In this document: positions 28,279 through 36,515 of the stretch, piece after piece
Layout of the letters: the number at the start of each line of letters is the position of its first letter
How positions within the stretch are numbered: position 1 is the first letter of the stretch
Source of the DNA: Candidatus Rokuibacteriota bacterium
GTDB lineage: Bacteria > Methylomirabilota > Methylomirabilia > Rokubacteriales > CSP1-6
Direction: 5' to 3'
Length of the DNA: 63,286 bases
Assembly (NCBI GenBank): GCA_003221515.1
Contig: QHSI01000101.1
Location: forward strand, 67,735-131,020
Program-made: the position numbers and the translations under genes
The notes under the pieces: model-generated
What the model was told of the DNA's origin: nothing
What the model saw: the letters and a program-made list of their open reading frames with translations, nothing else
Database searches by the model: none

Positions 28279-29378
28279 TCGGCGCGTGCCGCCCGGAACA
28301 GCGCTTCGATGGGCGCCTGCAGGGCGTGCTCGAGGGCGCCGCAGACCAGGATGATCAGTCCCTGGATGACCACGACCATGTCGCGAGTGAGCTTCGGCAT
28401 GTCGAAGGACAGCTCCGAGCCGCCCTGGTAGAGCGCGCCGAAGAGGATGGCGGCCACGACGATCCCGAGAGGATGATTGCGGCCCATCAACGCCACCGCG
28501 ATGCCGACGAATCCGGCGCCGCCGGGCATGTTGAGGAGCAGCCGGTGCTGGACGCCCATCACCTCGTTGAGGCTCATGAGCCCGGCCAGCGCCCCCGAGA
28601 TCGCCATGGCCGCGATCACCGTCGCCGCCGGCGGGATCCCGCCGTAGACCGCGGCGGTCGCGTTGAGGCCGAAGGCGCGGAGCTCGTAGCCCCAGCGTGT
28701 GTGCCAGAGATAGAACCAGACCAGCGCGCCGGCGAGCAGCGAGAAGACGAACGCGAGGTTCAGCGGCGAGCGCCCGATCTCCCAGCCGAGCGCCCTGACG
28801 ACGTCGTGGAGCTGAGGCAGCCAGGTGCTCGGCGCGAACTCGCGCGTCTCGGGCGACTGCTGGCCGGGCTTGATCAGGACGTTGACCAGGAGATAGGTCA
28901 TCAGCGACGAGGCGATGAAGTTGAACATGATCGTGGTGATCACGACGTGGCTGCCCCGGTGCGCCTGCAGCCACGCGGGCACGAACGCCCAGGCCGCGCC
29001 GCCCACCGCCGCCACGACGATGGCGACGGGGACGACGAGGACCGTCGGCCAGCTTCCCGCGCCCAGACAGAAGAGCGCCACGCCGAGGCCGCCGATGTAC
29101 GCTTGACCCTCGGCGCCGATGTTGAAGAGGCCGCAGTGGAACGCGACCGCCACGGCCAGGCCGGTGAAGACGAAGTTGCTCGCGTAGTAGAGCGTGTAGC
29201 CGATCGATTCGGCGTCGCCGAAGGCGCCGCTCGCGAGCGTCCGCAGGGCGCGGCCCGGGCTCTCGCCGATCAGGAGCACCACGATCGCGGAGAGGAGCAG
29301 CGCCACCGTGAGATTGATCGCCGGCAGCAGCACCGGCGCCACCCAGTCGAGCCGCAGGCGCGTCGAGGACGGGCTCAT
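28275..29378 (-). CDS. Nucleoside-type ABC transporter permease (NupP/YufP-like)
   Basis: A 367-residue permease, first of the pair. It contains LVFTGLAVAVAFHCGLFNIG-like sequence (residues about 68-88) and the segment GLNATAAVYGGIPPAATVI before GALAGLMSLNEVMG. ATG 29378 overlaps the stop of the enolase-superfamily gene (ATGA), so permeases and that enzyme are made from one message. The length is normal. The matching ATPase and receptor lie at 32378-34946 beyond an opposite-strand cassette. Confidence 0.87.
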   Translation of the reverse strand: MSPSSTRLRLDWVAPVLLPAINLTVALLLSAIVVLLIGESPGRALRTLASGAFGDAESIGYTLYYASNFVFTGLAVAVAFHCGLFNIGAEGQAYIGGLGVALFCLGAGSWPTVLVVPVAIVVAAVGGAAWAFVPAWLQAHRGSHVVITTIMFNFIASSLMTYLLVNVLIKPGQQSPETREFAPSTWLPQLHDVVRALGWEIGRSPLNLAFVFSLLAGALVWFYLWHTRWGYELRAFGLNATAAVYGGIPPAATVIAAMAISGALAGLMSLNEVMGVQHRLLLNMPGGAGFVGIAVALMGRNHPLGIVVAAILFGALYQGGSELSFDMPKLTRDMVVVIQGLIILVCGALEHALQAPIEALFRAARAE

Positions 29379-30490
29379 CTCGCCGCAGAGGACTCCCAGG
29401 GGACCATGCGCTTCTTCAGCTCGTCCTCGTCGAGCTCGAGCCCGAGGCCCGGCGCGTCCGACAGGACGAACTTCCCCCGCGTCGGGCGGACGGGAGTCTT
29501 GAACACGACGTCCTGGATCTCGCGGGGGCCGTTGTACTCCGCCGGATGGTGCGAATGCGTGAGGGACGCGACGAAGTGCAGGTTGGCGGTGTGGCCGATC
29601 GAGGGCTGGGTCTGGTGGGGCACCAGGTCGACGCCGTACGCGCGGGCCAGCGCCGCCATGTCGCCGAGGCCGGTGAAGCCGCCGGTCTTGACGATGTCGG
29701 GCTGGACGATGTCGACGCCCGCCTCGATGAGCCGCTTGATCCCCTGCAGCGTGTATTCCTGCTCGCCAGCGGAAACGGCGATGTCGAGCGCGGCCGCGAC
29801 CTTGGCGAAGCTCTCGACGTGATAGTGCTGCACCGGCTCCTCGAACCACACGTAGCCGAGCTCCTCCAGCGCGCGGCCCACCCGGATGGCGCCCTGGACG
29901 GAATAGCCGTTGTTGGAGTCGAACGCGAGCGGAAAGCCGTCGCCCACCAGCGTGCGCACGGCGCGCGCCTTGGCGATGTCGCCGGCGAGGTCGACGTCGC
30001 GCGTGGTCTTGTCGGCGTCGAAGCGAATCTTCACCTGAGCGGGGCCGAGCTCGAGCCACCCCTCGACGACGCGGCACACCTCGTCGACCGTGCGCTGGCC
30101 GTTGCCGCCGATCGACGCGTAGAAGGGCAGCTCACGCCGCCAGGCACCACCCAGGAGCTTCCACACCGGCTGGCCGAGCGCCTTGCCCTTGAGGTCCCAC
30201 AGCGCGATATCGACGGCGGCCAGCGCGGCCGCGTAGGCGCCCTCCGGCCCGACCTTGATGTGCTCGTGGAAGAGTCGATCCTGGATCACGCGCGCTTCCA
30301 TCGGGTCGGCGCCGAGCAGCGCCGGTGTGAAGGCGCTGGCGATGATCTCGAGCGACGCGTTGCCGTGCACCATCGGGCTCGCCTCGCCGAGGCCGAAGAG
30401 GCCGGTGTCGGTCCAGATCCGCACCCAGGCGCTGCGGCCGCGGCCGGAGCCCCAGCTCACGTGAAACGGCTCGACGCGCGTGATCTTCAC
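29375..30490 (-). CDS. Enolase-superfamily sugar-acid dehydratase/cycloisomerase (mandelate racemase subgroup)
   Basis: A 371-residue enzyme. Metal ligands are D191 (AFDSNNGYS), E217 (WFEEPV) and E243 (SAGEQE); the D265/H292 pair (VQPDIVKTGG; VPHQTQPSIGH) gives the mandelate-racemase His-Asp dyad. The lysine motif is K154-I-R156, so the second Lys of KxK is Arg. Family members dehydrate sugar acids or open aldarolactones. GTG 30490 has GGAGG nearby. It is coupled to a nucleoside-type permease and divergent from a uronate-dehydrogenase-like gene, an association that suggests a uronate or sugar-acid step. Exact substrate unknown. Confidence 0.85.
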   Translation of the reverse strand: MKITRVEPFHVSWGSGRGRSAWVRIWTDTGLFGLGEASPMVHGNASLEIIASAFTPALLGADPMEARVIQDRLFHEHIKVGPEGAYAAALAAVDIALWDLKGKALGQPVWKLLGGAWRRELPFYASIGGNGQRTVDEVCRVVEGWLELGPAQVKIRFDADKTTRDVDLAGDIAKARAVRTLVGDGFPLAFDSNNGYSVQGAIRVGRALEELGYVWFEEPVQHYHVESFAKVAAALDIAVSAGEQEYTLQGIKRLIEAGVDIVQPDIVKTGGFTGLGDMAALARAYGVDLVPHQTQPSIGHTANLHFVASLTHSHHPAEYNGPREIQDVVFKTPVRPTRGKFVLSDAPGLGLELDEDELKKRMVPWESSAAR

Positions 30491-30593
30491 GATGTCCTCC
30501 CTGGCGTTCGCCGCGACGACAGGATAGCGTGCGCGAGCGCTCGTGTCGTGGGCGATGAAAATATCCGCTCTTGCTGCTAGAGTTCGACCGGTA

Positions 30594-30611
30594 CCCGATC
30601 TCGCGATCGGG
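30594..30611. promoter_or_regulatory. Operator-like dyad in the divergent gap
   Basis: CCCGATC (30594-30600) and GATCGGG (30605-30611) form a perfect 7+7 inverted repeat with a 4-base centre. It sits in the 153-base gap between the divergent enolase-superfamily and uronate-dehydrogenase-like genes, 33 bases before the latter's ATG. It could bind a dimeric regulator serving both directions. No regulator gene is adjacent. Confidence 0.4.
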
Positions 30612-30643
30612 CCCAGGCGGGCATGAGTCGAGAGGAGAGCCCA

Positions 30644-31510
30644 ATGGCCAAGAGACGCGTGGTGATCACGGGCGCGGCCGGCTACGTCGGCCAGCGGATG
30701 TTCAAGGAACTCGCCGAGCGCTGGGATCTGGTCCCGATCGACGTCATCGGGGCGACCCGCGGCGGTGAGAAGGTGCCCGGTCTGGTGGTCGCCGACCTGA
30801 CGCGTCCGAATCGCGACGAGTACCGCCAGCACTTCCGCGGCGCCGACGCGGTGATCCATCTCGGGTACGTCCGCGCGGCCGGGATGGACGCGACGACCTG
30901 GCAGGAGAACAACGACGCGAAGTTCTGGGCCGAGCACCAGAACGTGGCGCTCGCCTACAACGTCTATCGCGTGGCCCTCGAAGAGGGCGTGCGGCGCGTG
31001 GTCGTGGCCAGCTCGAACCACGCGGCGGACTACTACGAGCGTCTGGTGTGGGACGGCCGCGTCGACATGGTCACGCCCGAGATGCCGCCGCGCTCGGACA
31101 ACTGGTACGGCTGGGCCAAGGCCGCCTACGAGCTGCTGGGCTTCGTCTTCGCCACCGGCAAGGTCGACGGTCGCAAGCTCGAAGTGGTCCAGTGGCGCAT
31201 CGGCGGGCCCCGCGACGACGACATCGAGCACGTGAAGCCCGGTGACATCAAGGTGATGCATCGGGCGCTCGGCGCCTATCTCTCGCGGCGCGACCAGGTG
31301 CAGCAGGCGATCCGGATGGTCGAGACGCCCGACATCACCGACGAGAACGGCGTGCCGTTCCTGATCGTCTACGGGATCAGCGGCAACACGCACCGCTTCT
31401 GGAGCCTGGCCAGCGCCAAGACGAAGATCGGCTACGAGCCGCAGGACGACAGCCAGGTCAACTTCGCCGACGCCATCGCCGCGATCGCGCGGCGAGCGCC
31501 GAAGAGCTGA
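30644..31510 (+). CDS. NAD-dependent epimerase/dehydratase-family protein, uronate dehydrogenase-like
   Basis: A 288-residue extended SDR. The cofactor motif is VVITGAAGYVGQRM, the Ser region is VVVASSNHAADYY and YxxxK is YGWAK. The SSNHA segment followed by a spaced YG.(S/A)K resembles uronate dehydrogenase, which oxidises galacturonate or glucuronate to the aldarolactone. ATG 30644 follows GAGAGGAGAG; an earlier ATG at 30623 is less well placed. It is followed after 25 bases by a PhyH oxygenase. Specificity is inferred from motif resemblance only. Confidence 0.78.
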   Translation: MAKRRVVITGAAGYVGQRMFKELAERWDLVPIDVIGATRGGEKVPGLVVADLTRPNRDEYRQHFRGADAVIHLGYVRAAGMDATTWQENNDAKFWAEHQNVALAYNVYRVALEEGVRRVVVASSNHAADYYERLVWDGRVDMVTPEMPPRSDNWYGWAKAAYELLGFVFATGKVDGRKLEVVQWRIGGPRDDDIEHVKPGDIKVMHRALGAYLSRRDQVQQAIRMVETPDITDENGVPFLIVYGISGNTHRFWSLASAKTKIGYEPQDDSQVNFADAIAAIARRAPKS

Positions 31511-31535
31511 CGGCAACGGGCGGGAGGATGAGGCG

Positions 31536-32381
31536 ATGAAACTCACGTCGGAGCAGCTCGAGCAGTTCGACCGCGAGGGCTACCTGTTCTTCCCCCGCCT
31601 GTTCTCAGCGGAGGAGATCGAGACCCTGACCGACGAGGTGCCGGCGCTCTATGCCCAGCGCCGCCCCGAGAACGTGCGCGAGCGGGGCAGCGACGCGGTG
31701 CGGACGAATTTCGCGGCCCACCTGTACAGCGCGCCGTTCGCCCGGCTCGCGCGCCATCCGCGGATGATCGAGCCGGTCGTCCAGGTCTTCGGCGAGTCGG
31801 TCTACATGCACCAGTTCAAGATCAACGGCAAGATGGCCTTCGACGGCGACGTGTGGCAGTGGCACCAGGACTTCGGCACCTGGGTCAACGACGACCAGAT
31901 GCCCGAGGCCCGGGCGATGAACGTCGCGATCTTCCTCGACGACGTCAACGAGTTCAACGGCCCGCTGATGTTCATCCCGGGCAGCCACAAGCTCGGTGTG
32001 CTCGACGCCGGGCACGACACGACGACGACCAGCTACCCGCTGTGGACCATCGACCACGAGACGATCACGAAGCTGGTCGCCCGCGGCGGCCTGGTCGCGC
32101 CCAAGGGGCCCGCGGGCTCGATGATCCTGTTCCACTCGTGTCTCGTGCACGCTTCGACCTCGAACCTCTCGCCGTGGAACCGGGTGAGCGTCTACCTGAG
32201 TCTCTGCGCGGTGTCGAACCACATCCGGCGCTTCAAGCGGCCGGAGTACATCGCCCACCGCGACTTCACGCCGATCGAGTGCCTGCCCGACGACTGTCTG
32301 CTCCACCCCTATCCGGTGGCCCTTCCGTGGAAGGACGGCACTCCGGAGGAGGCGCTCAGGCCGGCCGCGCTGCCCCGCTAG
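31536..32381 (+). CDS. Phytanoyl-CoA dioxygenase (PhyH) family Fe(II)/2-oxoglutarate oxygenase
   Basis: A 281-residue oxygenase. Iron ligands are the HxD of WQWHQDFGTWV (about residues 107-117) and the distal His in LFHSCLVHAS; the Arg in WNRVSVYLSL probably binds 2-oxoglutarate. The HQDFGTW motif is close to that of ectoine hydroxylase, but the rest diverges and no ectoine genes are present. The ATG has a GGGAGGATGAGG leader. Its end overlaps the convergent ATPase gene by four bases. Substrate unknown. Confidence 0.85.
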   Translation: MKLTSEQLEQFDREGYLFFPRLFSAEEIETLTDEVPALYAQRRPENVRERGSDAVRTNFAAHLYSAPFARLARHPRMIEPVVQVFGESVYMHQFKINGKMAFDGDVWQWHQDFGTWVNDDQMPEARAMNVAIFLDDVNEFNGPLMFIPGSHKLGVLDAGHDTTTTSYPLWTIDHETITKLVARGGLVAPKGPAGSMILFHSCLVHASTSNLSPWNRVSVYLSLCAVSNHIRRFKRPEYIAHRDFTPIECLPDDCLLHPYPVALPWKDGTPEEALRPAALPR

Positions 32382-33934
32382 CTGCTTGGGGTGACGCCGG
32401 CCATCATCAGGCCGATGGCGCGCTCGGTGGCCGCGGCCTGCTCGACTTCGCCCACGATGCGTCCGTCGTGCATCACGAGGATCCGGTCGGCCAGCGCCAG
32501 GATCTCGTCGAGCTCGACCGAGACCAGCAGCACCGCCTTGCCGGCGTCCCGCAGGTCGACGAGGCGCCGGTGGATGAATTCGATGGCGCCGATGTCCACG
32601 CCGCGCGTGGGCTGACCGACGAGGATGAGGTCGGGATCGTGGTCCAGCTCGCGCGCCAGCACGATCTTCTGCTGGTTGCCGCCCGAGAACGCCGACGTGG
32701 GCAGCCCGCCGTCCGTGGGCCGGATGTCGTACTCGCTCGCCTGCCGGCGGAAGCTCGACGCCACGGCCGACCGCCGCAGCCGGAGAATGTCGTTGTACGC
32801 CGCCTCGTGGTGGTAGCCCAGGATCGCGCTCTCCCGCGCCGAGAACGGGATGATGAGGCCCATCCGGTGGCGGTCCTCGGGCACGTGGGAGAGGCCGAGG
32901 TGCCGCATCCCGCGAGGACTCCTCATGGCGGCGTCGCTGAGGTCTCGCTCCTTCCACAGGATCTGTCCCGACTTCAGCGGCCGGATCCCGGCCAGGGCCT
33001 CCAGCAGCTCCGACTGGCCGTTGCCGGCGACGCCCGCGATCCCCACGACCTCGCCCCGCCGCAGCGTGAAGTTGACGCCCTTGACGCGCTCGACGCCCAG
33101 GCCGTCCTCGACCACGAGATCGCGCGCCTGGAGCACCGGGGCGCCCGGCCGCCCAGGCGTCTTCCGGACACGCAGGCTCACCTTGCGCCCGACCATCAGC
33201 TCGGCGAGCTGCTCGGACGTCGTCCCGGCGGTCGGAAGCGTCGCGACGACTTGTCCCTGCCGCATCACGGTGACGACGTCGGTCGCCTCGTGAATCTCGC
33301 GCAGCTTGTGGGTGATGAGCACGACCGTCTTGCCCTCGGCCCGGAGCGCCGCCAGCACGCGAAAGAGATGATCCGCTTCTTGTGGCGTCAGCACTGCGGT
33401 CGGCTCGTCGAGGATCAACAGATCGGCGCCGCGGTAGAGCGCCTTGAGGATCTCGACGCGCTGGCGCTGGCCCACGCCGAGGTCCTCGACGCGCGCGTCA
33501 GGGTCGACTTCGAGGTGGTATTCGCGCCCGAGCCGCTCGAGCTCGGCCCTCGCTCGGCCGAGGCCCGCGCCGAGCCGGAAGCCGCCTTCGACACCGAGCA
33601 CGACGTTTTCCAGAACGGTGAACGGTTCCACCAGCATGAAGTGCTGGTGCACCATGCCGATCCCCGCCGCGAGAGATTCCTGAGAGCTACGGATGGTGGC
33701 CGGCGTACCGCGCACGAGGATCTGGCCGCGGTCGGGACGGTAGTAGCCGTAGAGGATCCCCATCAGCGTCGACTTGCCGGCGCCGTTCTCGCCGACGATG
33801 CCGTGGATCGTGCCGGCCCGAATCACCAGCGAGATATTGCGGTTCGCGTGGACCTTGCCGAACCACTTGTCGATCGACCTGAGCTCGATGACAGGCGCGG
33901 CGGCGGTGAGCCCGGCGGGCGCGGGCGAGCTCAC
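32378..33934 (-). CDS. Nucleoside-type ABC transporter ATPase with two nucleotide-binding domains (NupO/YufO-like)
   Basis: A 518-residue tandem ATPase. Domain 1 has Walker [13 protein letters not shown], the Q-loop [19 protein letters not shown], signature [15 protein letters not shown] and Walker [14 protein letters not shown]. Domain 2 (from about 265) has a degenerate Walker [15 protein letters not shown], signature [12 protein letters not shown] and [13 protein letters not shown], the usual arrangement in sugar and nucleoside importers with one catalytic and one degenerate domain. GTG 33934 lies five bases after the bmpA-like stop. The permeases it serves are separated from it by two opposite-strand genes. 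Confidence 0.9.
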   Translation of the reverse strand: MSSPAPAGLTAAAPVIELRSIDKWFGKVHANRNISLVIRAGTIHGIVGENGAGKSTLMGILYGYYRPDRGQILVRGTPATIRSSQESLAAGIGMVHQHFMLVEPFTVLENVVLGVEGGFRLGAGLGRARAELERLGREYHLEVDPDARVEDLGVGQRQRVEILKALYRGADLLILDEPTAVLTPQEADHLFRVLAALRAEGKTVVLITHKLREIHEATDVVTVMRQGQVVATLPTAGTTSEQLAELMVGRKVSLRVRKTPGRPGAPVLQARDLVVEDGLGVERVKGVNFTLRRGEVVGIAGVAGNGQSELLEALAGIRPLKSGQILWKERDLSDAAMRSPRGMRHLGLSHVPEDRHRMGLIIPFSARESAILGYHHEAAYNDILRLRRSAVASSFRRQASEYDIRPTDGGLPTSAFSGGNQQKIVLARELDHDPDLILVGQPTRGVDIGAIEFIHRRLVDLRDAGKAVLLVSVELDEILALADRILVMHDGRIVGEVEQAAATERAIGLMMAGVTPSS

Positions 33935-33938
33935 GCGC

Positions 33939-34946
33939 TCACTTGGCCGTGTAGTCCGTGACTTTGATCTTGCCGGCCACGATGTCGGCGCGAGCCTGCT
34001 CGAGCCGCTTCTCCATCTCCGGGGTGATCAAGTTGCGGTTGTTCTGATCGATCGCGTACCCGACGCCGCCCTCGGCCACGCCGAGGTTCCGCACGCCCGA
34101 CTTCCACGTCCCGTCCTTGGCGGCCTTGAACGACTCGTAGACGGCCAGGTCGACGCGCTTGACCATCGAGGTCAGGATCGTGCCGGGGTGGATGTGGTTC
34201 TGGTTGCTGTCGACGCCGATGGCCAGGCGGCCCTTGTCCTTGGCGGCCTGGAGCACGCCGAGCCCGGTCGCGCCCGCGGCCGCGTAGATCACGTCGGCGC
34301 CGCGGTCGAACTGGCTCCGCGCCAGCTCGCCGCCCCGGGTCGGGTCGTTCCAGGCCGCCGGCGTCGTTCCGGTCATGTTCTGGAACACGTCGGCCTTGGC
34401 GTTGACGTACTTCACGCCCTCCTCGTAGCCGAGGGCGAACTTGCGGATCAGCGGGATGTCCATGCCGCCGACGAATCCGACCTTGCCGGTCTTCGAGGCC
34501 ATCGCCGCGGCCATGCCGACCAGGAACGAGCCCTCGTGCTCCTTGAATACGATCGACCGGACGTTGGGCAGATTCACGACCGCGTCGACGATGGCGAACT
34601 TGATGTTCGGGAACTCCTTGGCGACCTTCTCCATCCCGGTGGCCTGCGAGAAGCCGATACCCACGACGACGTGCGCGCCGCGTCGGGCCATGTTGCGCAA
34701 CGCCTGCTCGCGCTGCGCCTCGGCGGTCACCTCGAACTCGCGGTAGGCGATGCCGGTGTCCTTCTTGAAGCGCTCGGCGCCCTGGTAGGCGGCTTCGTTG
34801 AAGGACTTGTCGAACTTGCCGCCCATGTCGAACACCACGGACGGAACGAAGTCCTGCGCCTCCGCTGGCGTCACCCACCCCGGCCCAGGAGCGAGGACGG
34901 CCAGCAGCGTCAGGACGGCCCGGGTGAGTGCGCGCAGCGTCATCAT
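33939..34946 (-). CDS. BmpA-family nucleoside-binding lipoprotein/periplasmic receptor
   Basis: A 335-residue receptor of the Bmp/PnrA family. After a signal peptide (hydrophobic TLLAVLAPG, cleavage near AEA/Q) comes FVPSVVFDMGGKFDKSFNEA, the nucleoside-ring contact region, followed by GFVGGMDIPLIRKFALGYEEG and AAGATGLGVLQAAKDKG. No lipobox Cys is visible, so it may be soluble. Two ATGs in tandem (34946, 34943) start it, with GGAG seven bases upstream. It heads the operon with the tandem ATPase. Confidence 0.9.
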   Translation of the reverse strand: MMTLRALTRAVLTLLAVLAPGPGWVTPAEAQDFVPSVVFDMGGKFDKSFNEAAYQGAERFKKDTGIAYREFEVTAEAQREQALRNMARRGAHVVVGIGFSQATGMEKVAKEFPNIKFAIVDAVVNLPNVRSIVFKEHEGSFLVGMAAAMASKTGKVGFVGGMDIPLIRKFALGYEEGVKYVNAKADVFQNMTGTTPAAWNDPTRGGELARSQFDRGADVIYAAAGATGLGVLQAAKDKGRLAIGVDSNQNHIHPGTILTSMVKRVDLAVYESFKAAKDGTWKSGVRNLGVAEGGVGYAIDQNNRNLITPEMEKRLEQARADIVAGKIKVTDYTAK

Positions 34947-34984
34947 GCGTTTGCTCCGATCTCGTCGCCGAAACGGTCCGCCAT
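34943..34984 (-). CDS. Possible 13-codon leader peptide before the BmpA-like gene
   Basis: ATG 34984 is preceded by GGAGGACGGAC and encodes MADRFGDEIGANA; its TGA overlaps the ATGATG start of the bmpA-like gene. The ribosome site and overlap suggest translational coupling rather than a functional peptide. It is too short to support by homology. Confidence 0.3.
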   Translation of the reverse strand: MADRFGDEIGANA

Positions 34985-35068
34985 GTCCGTCCTCCGTATT
35001 GGTCGTGGGGGCCCGACGCCCCCCGCGGATCCGGGCGCCCCGATAATACGTTATTCTCGTCGTCGGCC

Positions 35069-35569
35069 ATGAACGGGAAGGTGTCGATTTACCTCGCGAG
35101 CCCGCTGGGCTTTTCCGAAGCGGGGCGGCACTTCTACACCCGCGTCTTCATCCCGCACGTTCAGGGGCTGGGATTCGAGGCCGTCGATCCGTGGAGCCTG
35201 GCCGACCTGGGAAAGCTCCAGGCGATCGAGCGGATGCCGTACGGTCCCGAGCGCCGCGACGCGTGGCGAGCGCTGAACCCCGAGATCGGGGAGACGAACC
35301 GCGCGGCGATCGCGGCGGCCCGCGGCGTGATCGCCGTGCTCGACGGCGTCGACGTCGACAGCGGGACGGCGGCGGAGATCGGCTACGCCTTCGGCATCGG
35401 TAAGCTGATCGTCGGCTACCGCGGCGATTTCCGCCTGAGCGCGGATAATGAAGGCTCGACCGTCAACCTGCAGGTCGAATATTTCATCCGCAAGAGCGGC
35501 GGCTCGATCGTGACCCGCCTGGAGGACCTGGCGCTGGCGCTCACTCCCCTGCGGCCGCGCCTCGCCTAG
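35069..35569 (+). CDS. Nucleoside 2-deoxyribosyltransferase-like protein
   Basis: A 166-residue enzyme of the NDT family, which exchanges bases on deoxyribonucleosides or hydrolyses nucleotides. It begins VSIYLASPLGFSEAGRHFY, the first strand and nucleotide loop, and the catalytic Glu is in VDSGTAAEIGYAFGIGK. ATG 35069 is the natural start. It is divergent from the BmpA-like gene, in keeping with nucleoside salvage. The last 29 bases overlap the convergent LivM gene. Confidence 0.82.
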   Translation: MNGKVSIYLASPLGFSEAGRHFYTRVFIPHVQGLGFEAVDPWSLADLGKLQAIERMPYGPERRDAWRALNPEIGETNRAAIAAARGVIAVLDGVDVDSGTAAEIGYAFGIGKLIVGYRGDFRLSADNEGSTVNLQVEYFIRKSGGSIVTRLEDLALALTPLRPRLA

Positions 35570-36515
35570 CCCGACGCAACGCCAGCAGGCTTCCCAGGAT
35601 CCCCTTCGGCAGGAAGATGATGAAGATCACCAGGAGAATTCCGTAGACGAGGTTGTCCCAGCCGACCGCCCGGGTGCCGAACGACACGCGCAGCACTTCG
35701 GCGAGCATGATGGTGATCACCGCGCCCACCGTCGGCCCCAGCGGCACGTAGATCCCGCCGACCACCACGGCGAACACCATCTGGAGCGACACCGCGATGC
35801 CGCTCACCGTGTCGGGCGAGATGAACATCTGGTACTGGCAGTAGAGCGCGCCGGCGAGCGCAGTCATCGCGGCGCTCAGCACCGTGACCTTGAGCTTCTC
35901 CCGCGTCACGTGCACGCCCGTGGCGGCGGCGCCGTCCTCGTCCTCCGAGATCGCCTCGAGCGCATAGCGGAGCATCCCGCGGTCGACGCGATGCCAGATG
36001 TAGAGGCCGAACGCCCAGACGCCGAGTGCGATTAAATACCAGGTGGTCTTGCCGGTGAATTGCACGGCGTAGAGCGAGCTGCCGTTTTTATATCGCTCCG
36101 GCGTGTAGCCGAGCGAGCCGCCCGTGTAGTCGCGAGTGGCGGTGATCACTTGCAAGACGATGCCGGAGAGCGCCAGGGTCACCAGCGCGAAGTAGTGGCC
36201 GATGATCCGGAAGCGAAAGCACGGGTACGCGACGACCACCGCCAGCAGCCCGCCGGCGAGCAGCCCCAGCGGGGCGCCGATCCACGGGCTGACGTGCCCG
36301 TAGTTCCACGCGAGCGCCGTCACGTAGGCGCCGATACCCATGAACCCGCCATGGCCGAGCGACACCAGGCCGAACCGCCCCATGATCGACCACGAGGTGT
36401 AGGCGAACGACCAGATCAGGATGATGATCAGGATGTGCATGGGGTATGGCGCGGTGTAGACGAACGGCAGCCCGACCAGCGCCGCGGCCCCGAGCCAGCG
36501 CAGAGAGCGGGTCAC
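35541..36515 (-). CDS. livM: LivM-type ABC permease of the second Liv operon
   Basis: A 324-residue permease. The signature is IMGRFGLVSLGHGGFMGIGA and the coupling loop ALEAISEDEDGAAATGVHV lies near residues 195-213. GTG 36515 overlaps the livH stop (GTGA). The EAISEDEDGAAATGV loop, in place of the usual A.R.ND..A...G form, is typical of Liv systems for aromatic or amide ligands. It ends the operon and overlaps the convergent deoxyribosyltransferase gene tail by 29 bases. Confidence 0.92.
   Translation of the reverse strand: MTRSLRWLGAAALVGLPFVYTAPYPMHILIIILIWSFAYTSWSIMGRFGLVSLGHGGFMGIGAYVTALAWNYGHVSPWIGAPLGLLAGGLLAVVVAYPCFRFRIIGHYFALVTLALSGIVLQVITATRDYTGGSLGYTPERYKNGSSLYAVQFTGKTTWYLIALGVWAFGLYIWHRVDRGMLRYALEAISEDEDGAAATGVHVTREKLKVTVLSAAMTALAGALYCQYQMFISPDTVSGIAVSLQMVFAVVVGGIYVPLGPTVGAVITIMLAEVLRVSFGTRAVGWDNLVYGILLVIFIIFLPKGILGSLLALRRARRGAAAGE

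Noticed and set aside
31536-32381. Ectoine hydroxylase call for the PhyH gene
   Set aside because: The HQDFGTW motif is similar, but no ectABC genes are near, the context is sugar/nucleoside catabolism, and the motif occurs in other PhyH proteins.
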